Of a stretch of 64,000 bases of DNA, positions 22,818 to 33,908 are shown piece by piece. The notes beneath the pieces were generated by a model. That model saw only the letters and a program-made list of their open reading frames with translations. It was not told the origin of the DNA and did not search any database. This DNA is from Balaenoptera acutorostrata. Lineage: Eukaryota > Chordata > Mammalia > Artiodactyla > Balaenopteridae. Each line of letters begins with the position of its first letter. Position 1 is the stretch's first letter. Both the position numbers and the translations under genes were made by a program. The DNA lies in the NCBI RefSeq assembly GCF_949987535.1, contig NC_080067.1, positions 65,472,128 through 65,536,127 on the forward strand. Reading direction: 5' to 3'.

Positions 22818-23516
22818 TTTTTTTAATATGAATTTATTTATTTATTTATTTTTGGCTGAGTTGGGTCTTCGTTGCTGCGCACGGGCTTTCTCTCGTTGCA
22901 GTGAGAGGGAGGTACACTTGGTTGTGGTGTGCGGGCTTCTCATTACGGTGGCTTCTCTTGCTGTGGAGCACCAGCTCTAGGCATGCCAGCTCAGTAGTTG
23001 TGGCACTCAGGCTCAGTAGTTGTGGCTCACGGGCTCTAGAGCACAGGCTCAGTAGTTGTGGCGCATGGGCTTAGTTGCTCTGCGGCATGTGGGATCTTCC
23101 CGGACCAGGGCTCGAACCGTGTTCCCTGCATTGGCAGGTGGATTCTTTTCTATTTATTTTTTAATAATTTATTCATTTACTTATTCATCAGATATTCATT
23201 GACTACTTTTTTTTTTTGGCTGCGTTGGGTCTTCGTTGCTGCGTGTGGGCTTTCTCTAGTTGCCGTGAGTGGGGGCTATTCTTCATTGCGGTGTGTGGGC
23301 TTCTCATTGCAGTGGCTTCTCTTGTTGCGGAGCACGGGCTCTAGGCGCATGAGCTTCAGTAGTTGTGGCACGCGAGCTCTAGGGTACAGGCTCAGTAGTT
23401 GTGGCGCATGTGCTTAGTTGCTCCGCGGCGTGTGGGATCTTCCCGGGCCAGCGCTCGAACCCGTGTCCCCTGCATTGGCAGGCGGATTCTTAACCACTGC
23501 GCCACCAGGGAAGTCC
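22818..23516 (-). repeat. Head-to-tail dimer of CHR-type SINEs with spacer
   Basis: One duplication, CTTGCACTC (22809-22817 and 23517-23525), bounds two same-orientation copies. The left unit (22818-23147, three CAGTAGTTGTGG units) lacks its head and stops at 'gtggattctt'. The right unit (23209-23516, two units) is complete. A 61-base AT-rich spacer separates them and follows the A-tail of the right unit. Confidence 0.9.
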
Positions 23517-23894
23517 CTTGCACTCATTTTAATGCAGAATTCTTTGAAGTTCTACAAGAAATTATTGCATGAAGTAGGTAAAGGATACATACTAAAGACA
23601 TTTTCTATATGAAAGAATGCTTTAAAACATACATCAAATAAGAATATTTATGTCAGTTTTTATTATAATAGTGAAATATTGGAATCAATCCTATATCTAA
23701 CAATGGGGAATTGGCTTCAATATTTTATGATCCTCTATATATAATGAAGGGCAAGGCAGTCGTTAGAAATGATGATGAAATTATAATTTATTGTGATAAA
23801 AATGTCTATGATATACTTTCAAGTGAAAAAAAACAGGTTACCAAGTCATATGTATACTATAGTTCCTTTTTCATACTTACACATGCACATGGTT

Positions 23895-24130
23895 TAGTGG
23901 TGAGTCAGTCTACCTGGTTGAGAACATGGTCTTTGGGGTCAGACTGATCTGGGTTTGAATCCAGGCTGTGTCACATACCATCTACGTGACTTTGGACAAG
24001 TCTCTCACCTCTCTGAACTTTGGTTTCCTCATTGCTAAAATGCGAAGCTAATATTTTTATCTTGTGTTAAATAACATATGTAAAGCACTTAGTACATATG
24101 TAGTATTTAATAAATGGTAGTTGCTTTTCT
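23895..24130 (+). repeat. Near full-length MIR
   Basis: All parts are present in order: 'gtttgaatccaggctgtgtc', 'gtgactttggacaagtctct' and the 3' end 'cacttagtacatatgtagta' with 'aataaatggtag'. Confidence 0.85.
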
Positions 24131-24545
24131 AAGACTCATACGTATCAGGCACAGAAAGAAATCAGAAATGATATTGCAAGATGATATTCCAAGATTTTGA
24201 AAGTGATCATCTCTCAGTTTTAATTTAGTTTAATTAATTGGATGGAACATTGACTTCTTGAATATGAAAAAGTGCATTAAAATTATGTATATATGAAACA
24301 AAAAAGTGAATAAACCCTATATGTAATCTAGAAATATGCCAAGATAATAAATTATAGAGCAGTATAGGTAATGTGATCCCATTTGTGTGTGAAAAAAAAA
24401 ATTTTTTTTTAAGAAACACAAAGTTACTTTTGGTAAGTGATTATGGATGACCTAGCAAGGAGGGGCAGAGAAATCTTTTAATTTTACTTTATGACTTTTG
24501 ATTCTATTTGAAATTTTCACATGATTTTATTTTAAAATTTTTATT

Positions 24546-24870
24546 GGGACTTCCCTGGTGGCACAGTGGTTTGGAGTCCGCCTGCCAATGCAGGGGACAC
24601 TGGTTCGATCTCTGGTCCAGGAAGATCCCACATGCCACGGAGCAACTAATCCTGCAAGCCACAACTGCTGAGCCCTCGTACTGCAACTGCTAAAGCTCGC
24701 ACACCTAGAGCCCATGCTCTGCAGCAGGAGAGGCCACTGCAATGAGAAACCCACGCACCGCAGGGAAGAGTGGCCCCCGCTTGCTGCAACTGGAGAAAGC
24801 CCGTGCGCAGGAACGAAACCCAATGCAGCCAAAAACAATAAATAAACAAAAACATTTTAAAAAAGAGAAA
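24546..24870 (+). repeat. CHR-type SINE
   Basis: Head GGACTTCCCTGGTGGCACAG. The target AAAATTTTTATT (24534-24545) recurs at 24871-24881 with one T fewer and has the TT|AAAA context expected for L1 endonuclease. Two degraded internal units are present. Confidence 0.95.
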
Positions 24871-25366
24871 AAAATTTTATTAATTGTTAAAATAATAAGT
24901 GCTCTGAGATCTTTCAGCAGAAAGAAAGATAGAAAGAGAGAGGAAGAAAAAAAACTGCTTTTCATTCAAGTCTACCTTCGCCTAGTCTGAAGAAACAAGG
25001 TTTTCAAAGCCGTAAAAAGGACCTTGAAATTACTTCAAAATTTAGCAACTTTCCAATTCAGATGAAAAGTGTGACAATTCTGCCACTGTATCGTAATATT
25101 TGTGAAACGTTTGACTTTTTCTACTAAAATACTACTAATATTTATTGAGCATTTATTAAGATAAAAAAGAGAAAGGTGAGAAAAGGTAACTTTCTTAAGA
25201 AAGAGAGCTAATCTTTCACCACTTTCTCCAATTAAAAAACATTACAGGAAAATGGGTATGGCACTTCTCCCATATCTTTTTTGGCTTCTTCCCATAAATT
25301 TCTGCCTTTTCCCTTTAATATGAAATTCCACAGACCAAACTCAATAAACTTAAAAAAATAAACCTA

Positions 25367-25489
25367 GGGAGTTCCCTGGTGGCCTAGTGGTTAGGATTGC
25401 GGGCTTTCACTGCCATGGCCCCGGTTCAGTCCCTGGTCAGGGAACTGAGATCCTGCAAGCCACGTGGCTCTGGGAAAAAACAAAAAAAA
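25367..25489 (+). repeat. Short CHR-1-like SINE
   Basis: Head GGGAGTTCCCTGGTGGCCTA, B-box-like 'ggttcagtccctggtcaggg' and an A-rich tail. The duplication is unclear. Confidence 0.9.
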
Positions 25490-25494
25490 CACCT

Positions 25495-26225
25495 ATTCTT
25501 TCTTAATACAGGAGTAATAGGTGTTCATTATAGAAAAGAAAAATAAAACACTTATAAGGCCACACCAGAGACAATCGTTGTTAACATATTGGTGTGAAAT
25601 CACATCGGTATTTTTACATGTATGCTATATTCTTTTATACATCACTAATGACTGTATGGTATTACCTTTCATGAATTTACAATGATTTATATAATTAATC
25701 CCCTATTGCTGGACATTTAGATTGCCTCTAGCTTTTTGTCTTTGTTTTTTTTTTTTTAATAAACTTATTTTATTTATTTATTTATTTTTGGCTGCATTGG
25801 GTCTTCGCTGCTGCGTGCGGGCTTTCTCTAGTTGTGGCGAGCGGGGGCTACTCTTCACTGGGGTGTGCGGGCTTCTCATTGCGGTGGCTTCTCTTGTTGC
25901 AGAGCATGGGCTCTAGGCGCGCAGGCTCAGTGGTTGTGGTACATGGGTTCAGTAGTTGTGGCTCGCAGGCTCTAGAGCACAGGCTCAGTAGTTGTGGCAC
26001 GTGGGCTTTGTTGCTCTGAGGCATGTGGGGTCTTCTTGGATCAGGGCTCGAACCTGTGTCCCCTGCATTGGCAGGTGGATTCTTAACCACTGCGCCACCA
26101 GGGAAGCCCTGGCTTTTTGTCTTTGTGATAAACATTCTTATAGTTGGGTATTTGTGTACAACTATGACTATTTCCTTGGAATAAATTCCTAATAATGTAA
26201 CTGCTGAGTCAAAGTTCAACAAAAA
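25495..26225 (-). repeat. Old L1 remnant split by a SINE
   Basis: The left part (25495-25745) and the right part (26111-26225, 'ttggaataaattcctaataa') are continuous L1ME/L1MC-like 3' sequence on the complement. The insertion at 25746-26110 divides them. Confidence 0.6.
25746..26110 (-). repeat. CHR-type SINE, three internal units
   Basis: The duplication GCTTTTTGTCTTTGT lies at 25731-25745 and 26112-26126. The tail is (ATTT)n-rich. Confidence 0.95.
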
Positions 26226-26565
26226 TTTAGGATTTTAATGCATCTCAATAAATAATTGTTAAAAAGGATCAGTGAATGGTTGTGAGCTTACGGCAAAAAG
26301 GAGACATCTGTGGAGGAGGTATCTGCAGTCAGGCTCAGAAGTTGAGTTGGTGGATGGATAACTAGAGAAGTTCTTAAGCCATTTTTGGGTCAGGAGAGTA
26401 AAAAGGGTGGAAGAATCGCCACATTCTTATGAATACAGTGTACTAACTATTCAAGAAAGGAGGCTTAACCTTCTTATTACAGCCAGTTCCTGGTGCTGCT
26501 CTACAGTGTATCTCATAAAAGAATATTTAAAACACAGAAAAAGAGCAAGTCTTTATCCAGCCTCT
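26226..26565. other. No feature recognised
   Basis: No gene or repeat is recognisable. Confidence 0.5.
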
Positions 26566-26569
26566 CTCC

Positions 26570-26700
26570 TGCAATTGTGACTGTTCAGAATCTACTCATC
26601 TTTCAAGGAGTAACTTAAGTCTTACCTTCTTCATGAAGCATCCCTGACTCTCAAGGATTTCTTCCTTTATTAATGCATAGCATTTCTTGTCTTCATTCTC
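26570..26700 (+). repeat. L2 fragment
   Basis: 'ctttcaaggagtaacttaag' and 'cttcatgaagcatccctgac' match the degraded L2 C-terminal coding region. Confidence 0.55.
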
Positions 26701-26734
26701 ATATTCAAGAATCATTTTTGAAACTACTTTGTGC

Positions 26735-26905
26735 CAACACTCTGCTTGTTTATCACTCTAATCTTCACAAATATCATATGAGGTGGTTATTATCATTCTC
26801 AGTTTATAGATGGGGTCCTGAAGCTGGGAGATTAAGTAACTTACCACTGTGATACAAAGAGGCTAATTCAGAATGACACCAAAGTCCTTCACTCTCTTGA
26901 ACTTT
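26735..26905 (-). repeat. MIR remnant
   Basis: The complement of MIR is seen in 'ctaatcttcacaaatatcat' and 'gattaagtaacttaccactg'. Confidence 0.7.
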
Positions 26906-27199
26906 TGAAATCTATTTTTCCTAAGAGGTAGGAAAAGGCAGAAAGGGAAGCATATACAAAAGTAGAGGGAGAATGAAAGTGAAAAGAAAGAGCAGTGGGT
27001 TAGGGCATTGCTGGGAAGACTTCAGTGTGTCTGGCACAGAGGATCCTGGATGAAGTGGCAGGAGATGCAGTTGGGAAGGAAAGTTGGGGCTGGGATCTTG
27101 TTGAATGCAGAAGCATTCAACACACTGCATAGCACAGTGAAATTCAATAAGGGCAGTTGAATCTTACAATATGTTGACGATTCAAACTGTCTTTGTTAA

Positions 27200-27330
27200 A
27201 AGATTTGTCTTCCTAGCTAGACTGTGAGCACTATGAGGTCAGTGGTTGTTTTCCGTACCTGTAGGGTCCAGCACAGTGCCTGGCATATGGGAATGCTACA
27301 TCAATCTTTGTTGAATAAATTAATTAATTT
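27200..27330 (+). repeat. L2 3' terminal fragment
   Basis: 'agctagactgtgagcactat', then 'cagcacagtgcctggcatat' and 'ttgttgaataaat' is the typical L2 end. Confidence 0.7.
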
Positions 27331-27389
27331 ATGAAAATGTTCTCTTGGGAACCAGCAGACACAAAACCAAACCCAAAACAAAGCAAAAC

Positions 27390-27605
27390 GCTGTTTTTAG
27401 AATCAGAAGACCTCGTTTCAAGTATCTTCTCTCTAACTTACAGGTTGTATGACTTTGGGTAAGTTACACAACCTCTTTGAATAGTTTATTCATCTGCAGA
27501 TAATACTCACCTCAAAGTATTATTGTGAGGATTAAATGAGATCATACTTTTGAATTACTTAGCACAGTACTTGACAAATTGTAGACATTCAGTAAATGTC
27601 AGTTT
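27390..27605 (+). repeat. MIR remnant
   Basis: The MIR core 'gtatgactttgggtaagtta' and 3' part 'gtgaggattaaatgagatca' are well kept. Confidence 0.8.
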
Positions 27606-27766
27606 CCTGTTTCCACCTTCCCACTATCCAGAATTGAATCATGCACTAGGAGAGCTTATATTCAGATTTAAGGAATAGCCTCTACTTCTAATATTCAGTG
27701 CTATTGTCAGACCGTGGGTGTCAATTTAATATTTTAAAAAGATGACTACTGTTTAAAGCATGTATT

Positions 27767-27975
27767 TGTTTTAAAAAAAAAATTTATTTTGGCTGTGCTG
27801 GGTCTTAGTTGCGGCACACAGGATCTTTGTTGCGGCGTGCAGGCTTCTTAGTTGAGGCACGCAAACTCTTAGCTGTGGCATGCTTGTGGGATCTAGTTCC
27901 CGGACCAGGGATGGAACCTGGACCCCCTGCATTGGGAGGGCGGAGTCTTACCCACTGGACCACCAGGGAAGTCCC
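27767..27975 (-). repeat. tRNA-derived SINE, CHRL-like form
   Basis: Flanked by TAAAGCATGTATT / TAAAGCATGCATT (27754-27766 and 27976-27988). The interior has 'gttgcggcacacaggatctt' units in place of CAGTAGTTGTGG, as in the CHRL-like copies at 7360 and 58888. Confidence 0.85.
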
Positions 27976-28344
27976 TAAAGCATGCATTATTAAGTACCAC
28001 ATACAGGTTCTCAATAAACAGATGTTGAATGGATGAATGAATGAATGAATTGAATCCTCAGAGTTTTGTCAGAGTGTCTACAGCATTCTCAGGATGTTAA
28101 ATATATAAATACATCAGTCACTAGTTGATCATGTTGTCTTTAGCTGATATGAGAGACCGAACTCAAAACCATTAAATTCCTTTTGTTTTGATTCTGTCTA
28201 CACCAAATGAACTTCTGATGACCAGTTTCCAAGCTATCTTGATATCTTGAATAAGAGGACCTTGGAATCAGTGAACAGGAGTAACATCTATTTAAAAATG
28301 GCATGTTGTCATCTGGCTTAAATCTCTGTTTCTTTCTCTCCTAA

Positions 28345-29036
28345 TTTAAAACAGTTTTATTGAGGTAAAATTCACATACCATAGAATTCACTCATTTAAA
28401 ATGTATGTTTCAGGGAGTTCCCTGGTGGGAACTAGTGGTTAGGACTCAGCGCTTTCACTGCGGTGGCCCGGGTTTAATCCGTGGTCGGGGAACTGAAATC
28501 CTGCAAGCCACGCAGCGCGTGGGCAAAAAATAAATAAATAAAATAAAATTGTTCAAAATATTAAAAAATAAAGTGTACATTTCAATGGTTTGTAATATAT
28601 TCACAGAGTTGTACAACTATCACCAGAATCTAATTTTACATCTTTTTCTCATCCCCAAAAGAAACCCTGCGCCTATTAGCATAATTGCCCAACCACCACT
28701 CACTTCCCCAGACCCAGGCAAACACAAATTACTTTCTGTCTATAGATTTGTCTATTCTGGACATTTTATGGTTATAAAAATCATAATGTATGTATATATA
28801 TATATTTTTAAATGACTGGTTTCTTTCTTTGAGCATCCGTGTGTGAAAACGCATTCATGGATGTGTTTTCATCCATGTTGTAGCATGTATCAGTTCTGAT
28901 TGCTTTTTATAGATGAAAATACTCCATTGTATGGATATGCCACATTATATTTACCCATTCGCCAATTGATAAACATTTTGGGTTGTTTCCACTTTTGCCT
29001 ATTGTAAAGAACACTGCCATCGCCCCCCGACCCTGT
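28345..29036 (-). repeat. Old L1 3' UTR, antisense, interrupted
   Basis: 'ttttattgaggtaaaattca', 'tcacagagttgtacaactat' and 'tctattctggacattttatg' follow the complement of an old L1 3' region. A short SINE splits it at 28413-28545 and the RPS20 retrocopy ends it. Confidence 0.75.
28413..28545 (+). repeat. Short CHR-1-like SINE
   Basis: Head GGGAGTTCCCTGGTGGGAACTAGTGG, with a small duplication of 'gaact' compared with the family, then 'gcgctttcactgcggtggcc' and an AAATAAATAAA tail. Confidence 0.88.
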
Positions 29037-29055
29037 TTAAAACTGTTCCATGGCT

Positions 29056-29540
29056 CTCTTGGAGGAAGACGCGGTCTCCGCTGCAGCGGAGCCTCGGGCC
29101 ACCCGCTCCTGCTCCTGACTCACCACTGTTCGCTCTCGCCGAGGAACAAGTCGGTCCGCAGCTATGGCTTTTAAAGATACCGGAAAGCCCGAGGCGGCGA
29201 TTCACCGGATTAGAATCACCCTCCCCAGCCGCAGCTTGAAGTCTTTGCAGAGGGTATGTGCTGACCTGATCAGAGGCGCGAAGGAAAAGAATCTCAAAGC
29301 GAAAGGACCGGTTCGGATGCCTACCAAGACTCAGAATAACTACAAGGAAAACTTGTGGTGAAGGTTCTAACACTTGGGATTGTTTCCAGATGAGGATCCA
29401 CAAGTGACTCATTGACCTGCACGGTCCTTCTGAGATTGTCAAGTAGATCACTTCCATCAGTATTGAGCCAGGAGTCGAGGTTGAAGTCACCATTGCAGAT
29501 GCTTAAATCAACATTTTTAATAAATTGATAATCAGTTGTT
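29056..29540 (+). pseudogene. RPS20: Processed RPS20 pseudogene
   Basis: This is a retrocopy of the mRNA for ribosomal protein S20, a 119-residue component of the small subunit. The ATG at 29164 opens MAFKDTGK, followed by [21 protein letters not shown] and [10 protein letters not shown], all recognisable S20 segments. Four codons are missing after GKP. A further loss of about 5 bases near 29333 shifts the frame and gives a stop at 29359. The rest of the reading frame can be followed out of frame to a TAA at 29504-29506, then 'ttaataaattgata' and a poly(A) run. 5' UTR sequence is retained and there are no introns. A diverged target duplication, AAAACTGTTCCATGGCT / AAAACTATTCAATGCCT (29039-29055 and 29552-29568), shows L1-mediated insertion. 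It is dead. Confidence 0.93.
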
Positions 29541-29572
29541 AAAAAAAAAAAAAAACTATTCAATGCCTTCCC

Positions 29573-29863
29573 TTTTTTTCTATTTATTTATTTAGGCTGC
29601 TTTGGGTCTTCTTTGCTGCGCGGGCTACTCTTTGTTGGAGTGAGCAGGCTTCTCGTTGTGGTGGCTTCTTTTTGCGGAGCACAGGCTCTAGGCGCACGGG
29701 CTCAGTAGTTGTGGGTCGCAGGCTCTAGAGCACAGGCTCAGTAGTTGTGGCACACGGGCTTAGCTGCTCTGCGGCACGTGGGATCTTCTGGGACCGGGGA
29801 TCGAGCCCGTGTCCCATGCATCGGCAGCCGGATTCTTAATCACTGTGCCACCAGGGAAGTCCC
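29573..29863 (-). repeat. CHR-type SINE, long form
   Basis: Head on the minus strand is GACTTCCCTGGTGGCACAGTG. It follows the RPS20 retrocopy by only a few bases. The duplication is not clear, and the copy is shorter and more diverged than most. Confidence 0.9.
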
Positions 29864-29884
29864 CCATTATTTTTAAGGTAACGT

Positions 29885-30430
29885 TCAAAACACTATATAT
29901 GGTTTTCTGTGCTCAGCAAGTTTTGGCCCCAGTGATTGCTCCAGCCTGGTTTTGAACTCTTCCTATTGTTCTCTGTGCTCCATCCATACCATCATTCTCT
30001 CACTTCTTCAAAATTGGCACCTCCAGGTTTTTGTGTCCTTCCCTCTTCCTAGAGACCACCACCTCTTTATCCACCCACCTTTTCCCTCCCCTGCTTAGTA
30101 ATTCCAAATTCTTATCTGAATTCAAATATTTTCTCAGAGAAGAATTTTCTGAAATTGATTTCCTTATCCCCTTTCCCACCCTACCCCTCAGCTGGGGTAG
30201 GTTCTCTGTTTTATTTTCTCAGCTCCTTATTCTTTTTTCTCAAAACATTTATCTCAATTTATAATTATGCATATATTTTTATGATCATTTGATTGATGTT
30301 TATTTCCTCCAATAAATAGGTTTTGAAATTGGTTTTGCCCCTATTGCATGTCTAACAATAAACATGGTACCTTGCCATTAGTAGATAATAAATATATCCT
30401 GGCTGACAATATGAATAAAGAAAGAACACC
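29885..30430 (+). repeat. L2 remnant
   Basis: A long pyrimidine-rich stretch resembling L2 interior, with an ending 'accttgccattagtagataa' and 'taaatata'. Diverged. Confidence 0.5.
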
Positions 30431-30489
30431 AGATTTCTGGCTTGGATAACTGATTGATCATGAGGTCATTAATTAAGTTAAGGAATGCA

Positions 30490-30903
30490 AGATGAGAAAT
30501 ATTCCTGAATAGGGCCAGGAAAAGAGGAGAAGTTAAGTGCTAAGAAAGTTGCAGTTGAGGAAGTCTCAATGAGGAAGGCCAGCAGGCAGCTGGACTATGA
30601 ATTTAGAGTTGTGGAAAGAGATCTGGAATGGAGACAGATTCGGAAGTTATCAGCAAATAGCTTTTTGGTTAAGATCTTGGGCGCGGCTGAGCTTGCCCAG
30701 GAAGAACATGTAGCATAAAAAGGAAAGAGGGCAGGAGACTAAACTCTAGAGACACACGTATTGAGAAACAGGCAAAAGAAGACTTAGAATAAAGTTTGAA
30801 ATGAAATATCAAAGACATGGGAGAAGAACCCTGCCAAATGCTTCAGAGAAAAGCTCTGAGTTTGATCATTTGGGTAAGGTGATGATCATCAGATCTTTCC
30901 ATT
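30490..30903. repeat. Ancient mammalian repeat, class not assigned
   Basis: 'gggccaggaaaagaggagaa', 'caggcagctggactatgaat' and 'gaagttatcagcaaatagct' belong to a long, widely dispersed ancient mammalian repeat. Related pieces occur near 37060 and 52900. I cannot name the family with confidence. Confidence 0.45.
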
Positions 30904-30916
30904 TTAAGGGATTTTT

Positions 30917-31143
30917 TTTTTTAATTAAAAAATTTTTTTTAACCTCTTTATTGGAGTATAATTGCTTTACATTGTTGTGTTAGTTGCTGCTATATAACAA
31001 AGTGAATCAGCTATACGTATACATATATCCCCATATAAAAATATGGAATGGTTCACGAATTTGCATGTCATCCTCGCTCAGGGGCCATGCTAATCTTCTC
31101 TGTATCGTTACAATTTTAGTATATGTGCTGCCGAAGCGAGCAC
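30917..31143 (-). pseudogene. RNU6: U6 snRNA-L1 chimeric retropseudogene
   Basis: On the minus strand a full-length 107-base U6 copy (31143 down to 31037) is joined directly to an L1 3' end (31036 down to about 30917) that finishes in an A-rich tail. The U6 part starts GTGCTCGCTTCGGCAGCAC and ends CCATATTTTT. It differs from the mammalian U6 consensus as I know it at about six positions, including two near the 3' end. The whole unit lies in one perfect 13-bp duplication, TTAAGGGATTTTT (30904-30916 and 31144-31156), so it inserted in one event. U6 normally acts in the spliceosome. This copy is a retropseudogene, and no pol III external promoter is expected to come with it. Confidence 0.93.
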
Positions 31144-31624
31144 TTAAGGGATTTTTGAGCATCCTGTTTCTCAACTTTTCATCTAATGGTTTTAGCATCT
31201 GTTTATGATCCTTGACTGAATCAATTATCTCAGTCTGGATTGCTGAATGGTGATTTTTTAAAAATTCCATCATCCCCTTGCCACTGCCCTGCCCCCTGCT
31301 TTCTTCTTCTAAATTCCTGTGTTGCTCTCAGGGAAAGTTTCCCTGGGCACCTCCCTTTTCTACTAGCCCATTGCTGGGATACTTCACCCATGGGCTGTGA
31401 ACAGCAAAAGGCTCTTTCATGAGAAGGTTGTAAGGGAATGGAGAATGTGCTGGGAGGGAGATTTGCTAAACCTTTGGAAAGTATATCCAAAGGGATGAAG
31501 ACTATTCCTTTTGGTAAATATGACCTCTTCTAGCCTTACACCTCACCTACAAAAAAAAAAAAAATGCAGAGATGTGATTTGTGCAAGATCACACACTACA
31601 TCCCTTTAGAGGCACTCTCTAAGT

Positions 31625-31885
31625 ACAATCCAACTTCTTCAGACAGCTTTCCAAGGCCTTTCAAGTCTAGGTAAGGTGCCTTTCATATGCACTCCTAGAG
31701 CACCTTGCCCTTCCCTCTCGCATCAGTCAGCACACAGGACTGTAATGGCCACTTTACTCCCTTGAGGCCTCACCAGACCTCAGGTCAGTCTGGTTCCACA
31801 GTGTATTACTAACATGTAATCCAGGGCCTCACTCACAACAGGGACTCAAAAAAAATGTGCTGGGTGAGTGAAGGATTGAAGGGAT
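31625..31885 (+). repeat. L2 3' remnant
   Basis: 'gcactcctagagcaccttgc' through 'tcactcacaacagggactca' and 'gggtgagtgaagg' is compatible with a diverged L2 end. Confidence 0.5.
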
Positions 31886-32034
31886 GACTGTATCTCGGGA
31901 AGTAGCATTCTGTGGCTGGCGAGCGAGGGAGCCTGTGAGAAGTGGGCTGGAGAGGCTTCCCAAGGGGATTGCATTTTACCGGGAAGGCACAGGAGAGCCC
32001 TGGGGGCCTTTGAGCAGTAAATCAGGCTTCTACT

Positions 32035-32215
32035 GGATTTGTGATCCAGAAAGATCTCATTTAATCCTCTTAACAACTTGATGAGATAGTTATTCCTATC
32101 TCTGTTTTACTGATAAGGAAATGGGCCTCAGAGAAATTAAGCAACTAGTTCAAGGACACCCTGCTAGGAAGTAAGTGGAATCAAGAAATGTGAAGTCCAT
32201 CCTTTTTCTACCTCA
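32035..32215 (-). repeat. MIR remnant
   Basis: The complement of MIR: 'tcatttaatcctcttaacaa', 'ctgataaggaaatgggcctc', 'agaaattaagcaactagttc'. Confidence 0.8.
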
Positions 32216-32740
32216 CCAGCCTGCCTCTCACCCTTTGTAGGAGTGAGAATAGATTCAGTAGCAGACTAGGACATAGACTAAATTGGTCAGGGCTTTGCTA
32301 GGCTAAATAATACCCTGGCTCCCCAGTACTCACTTCTATCAATGAGTCAGAGATGAAACCAGACACATACATTTGCTTTACCTGATGCACTTGCTTGGGG
32401 GTTGGCTGCTCATTTAAATTTTTTTCAATATTTGCATCTTGCTGCACCCTCTCTGTCTGAGATCACAAGGTGTGAAGAAGGTTTACCTTGGCACGAGGGC
32501 AGAGGCAGAGGTCTGTGTGGAGCCATTGCTGGTTCAATAAATGGTTCTCAATAAATGTTGAAAATATATATTACTCAATATAAATCAGTCGGATGTTAGT
32601 TCCATAAGAAAGGGAGATATTGTAAACAAAATTTGTTTTAAAAAATATAATCAGTACTTAAAAACTTGGTGTAAATATGTATGACTTCACATGAAAAATA
32701 TGTGTGTGCATCTGTATGTTTTGTTTTTTTTTTTTTTTAA
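32216..32740. other. No gene recognised
   Basis: AT-rich sequence with a T-run near 32722-32738. Confidence 0.5.
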
Positions 32741-32756
32741 GAAAAAAGCATTGTTC

Positions 32757-32895
32757 AGACTTCCCTGGCAGTCCTGTGGTTAAGACTCCAAGCTTCCACT
32801 GCAGGGGGCACGGGTTCAATCCCTGGTCGGGGAACTAAGATCCTGCATGCCTGTGGTGTGGCCAAAAAAAAAAAAAGAAAAAGAAAAAAAGAAAG
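32757..32895 (+). repeat. Short CHR-1-like SINE
   Basis: Head AGACTTCCCTGGCAGTCCTG, then 'ggttcaatccctggtcgggg' and an A/GAAA-rich tail. The duplication is roughly AAAAAAGCATTG before and AAAAAATCATTG after. Confidence 0.88.
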
Positions 32896-33164
32896 AAAAA
32901 ATCATTGCATAGAGGAATATGTTTTGAATAATCTCATATTGGAATTATTATAAATATCCATAAAAGTAAGTCTGGAAAGATAAATGCTAAAGTATAAAAA
33001 TGATATTATTTCTAGATGTAATAATATAGTCAAGATAACTTAAAAATTTCCCAGCTTTTGTCTTCTGCTAAGTTTTTGTTTTAAAATGAACATTCACTAA
33101 TTTTCCAATTAGGAAAAAATGGTATAAAAATAGATCGAACATCAACCAAAGCAAATCCTCTATT

Positions 33165-33425
33165 TATCTGGCTCCTGCTAGGTGCTGTGCATTGTGCTGG
33201 CAAAGAGAAGGGGGCCTACACCCAGCTCTGTAGGAAAGAGATGGACACAACAGGAAAAACAGTTCATATTCTAATTTATTTCTTGCCTGTGAGGTTCTAG
33301 CTATTGTGCTAGATAGAGCTTTATATAGTTCATTTTGTATATTTATACACCCTTGCAAAGTAGGTCTATTTATGCCTATTTTATGGATAAAGAAAAAGGA
33401 CACAAACAAGTCATGTGTGGAACGC
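33165..33425 (-). repeat. MIR-like remnant
   Basis: 'ctcctgctaggtgctgtgca' and 'cttgcaaagtaggtctattt' fit the complement of a MIR 3' half. Confidence 0.5.
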
Positions 33426-33609
33426 ATGCCTGTCATACTCCAAAAAGAGGCATTCAAGGCTGAGAGAAAGAGAAAAGACTTCACCCTGACAGTGGTTGCA
33501 GACTGGTGACTTGTGTGGACAGCACAAGTTTAATGACAAGACATGATTAACCAGCACTAAGTTTTCGTTTTTCTTTTTTTTAATTAAAATCTGAATGTCT
33601 TTACTTATG

Positions 33610-33825
33610 GTTATGTAGTGGTTATAAGAGTATACTCTATAACTAGACTCTTCAGATTTAAATCCTAGGTTTGTGCCTCAATTTTCTAATATGTAAAATG
33701 GGAGGTAATAACTGTACATACCTCATACAGTTTTTATAAAGATGAAATAAGTTTATGCATGTGAAAGGTGTTTGCACAGTACCTGACATGTGGTGAGAGC
33801 TCAATAGTTAGTTCTTCTTCTATTC
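33610..33825 (+). repeat. MIR remnant
   Basis: 'cagatttaaatcctaggttt', 'aatatgtaaaatgggaggta' and 'cacagtacctgacatgtggt' follow MIR order with the core shortened. Confidence 0.75.
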
Positions 33826-33908
33826 TTATTCTGGATATTTTGTATAAATGGAATCATACAATGTGTGGCTTTTTGTATCCAACTTCTTTCACTTAGCATA
33901 ATGCTTTC

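Noticed and set aside
28999..29493. 164-codon open frame opposite the RPS20 copy
   Set aside because: It is the antisense shadow of the RPS20 retropseudogene.
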